Positions 33,959 through 34,340 of a stretch of DNA of 34,340 nt are shown one piece after another (the stretch's first letter is position 1; each line of letters starts with the position of its first letter). The notes under the pieces were generated by a model. It did no database searches, was not told the DNA's origin, and saw only the letters and a program-made list of their open reading frames with translations. The translations under genes and the position numbers were made by a program. Source of the DNA: Lysobacterales bacterium (lineage in GTDB: Bacteria > Pseudomonadota > Gammaproteobacteria > Xanthomonadales > Rhodanobacteraceae); contig JAATFF010000041.1 in the NCBI GenBank assembly GCA_015655335.1, forward strand, positions 1 through 34,340, read 5' to 3'.

Positions 33959-34340
33959 ATGGATATAAGGCCCATTCTCTCGACGTTGCGTCGGCACAAA
34001 GTCACGGCCTTCCTGCTGATCATGGAAATTGCGCTGACCTGCGCAATTATCTGCAACGCGATCTTCCTGATCGACCAACGTCTCGAGCGCATGCGGATCA
34101 CTTCCGGTATCGCCGAGCACGAACTGATCTACGTTCAGATGGCGTATATAGGCGCTCGCCCCGATGCCATGGCGCGCACCGCGGCCGACCTTGCGGTATT
34201 ACGTGGGATTGCGGGCGTCACGTCGGTCACGTTGACCAATCAGATTCCCTTCGGCGGTTCATCGTCCAATATGGGCGTCAGAACCGACTTGATGCAGCAA
34301 AAAGATACGATCAATGCCAGTCAATATCTCGGTGAAGATG
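33959..34340 (+). CDS. FtsX/MacB-type permease B6, 5' part only
   Basis: ATG 33959 begins one base after the A6 stop, and the frame stays open for 127 codons to the window edge. The start MDIRPILSTLRRHKVTAFLL and first membrane segment IMEIALTCAIICNAIFLIDQRL are clearly B-type and closest to B5. The periplasmic stretch DLAVLRGIAGVTSVTLTNQIPFGG matches the B-type pattern of a repeated leucine-rich segment followed by an N-x-x-P-L/F block. The rest of the gene, and possibly more pairs, lie beyond the window. Confidence 0.88.
   Translation, partial: MDIRPILSTLRRHKVTAFLLIMEIALTCAIICNAIFLIDQRLERMRITSGIAEHELIYVQMAYIGARPDAMARTAADLAVLRGIAGVTSVTLTNQIPFGGSSSNMGVRTDLMQQKDTINASQYLGED

Noticed and set aside
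19676-34340. Fused double permeases of the acidobacterial ADOP type
   Set aside because: Each gene encodes one roughly 400-440-residue subunit with one MacB-like domain and four membrane segments; A and B are separate genes with their own starts and stops.
19676-34340. LolCDE lipoprotein-release locus or classical MacAB-TolC
   Set aside because: The ATPase and permease classes are related, but the many permease pairs, the separate ATPase, the adaptor gene and sigma-54 control do not match either system, and no TolC gene is present.

Overview
The window looks like chromosomal DNA of a gammaproteobacterium of the Xanthomonadales, probably the Rhodanobacteraceae (Dyella, Rhodanobacter, Luteibacter or Frateuria type). 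The reasons are high-GC codon use, the order glyA-nrdR ... ribD-ribE-ribBA-ribH-nusB-thiL-pgpA, and REP-like palindromes built on GTCATTCC/GGAATGAC. The family assignment is inferred from gene order and protein character; no search was run.

Bases 1-2000 hold a structured repeat and a leftward two-gene unit: an exported alpha/beta hydrolase followed by a TetR-type regulator, with a 31-base inverted repeat in front that is the likely operator. Bases 2070-14319 are a housekeeping block: glyA-nrdR, a leftward cysteine synthase, then the riboflavin genes ribD, ribE (behind an FMN riboswitch), a RibBA with a degenerate second domain, and ribH, followed by nusB, thiL and pgpA. A GH3 beta-glucosidase and an LD-carboxypeptidase sit between ribBA and ribH. 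Three reading frames in this block (ribD, the beta-glucosidase and thiL) each carry one in-frame stop codon produced by a plausible single base change. Outside those codons they look intact.

Bases 14354-17280 carry an exported protein of unknown function, an aldo/keto reductase, and an iron/heme locus: a Fur box, hemP, and an unknown gene after it.

Bases 17281-34340 are the most unusual part. A near-perfect sigma-54 promoter, with upstream TGTCC repeats and a perfect 12-base palindrome, precedes a MacA-like adaptor, one LolD/MacB-type ATPase, and then at least twelve FtsX/MacB-type permease genes in strict A-B-A-B alternation, running off the window edge. Every A-type subunit has a conserved periplasmic pair of cysteines (C-x14-17-C-x-W); the B-type subunits lack it. 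There is no second ATPase. The layout suggests six or more A/B permease heterodimers sharing one ATPase and one adaptor, amplified as pairs and switched on by a sigma-54 activator. The substrate cannot be read from the sequence.

No tRNA, rRNA, CRISPR array, transposase or integrase was seen. The only stretch of more than 300 bases without a substantial gene is 6120-6506, which holds the FMN riboswitch, a hairpin and a 17-codon leader ORF.
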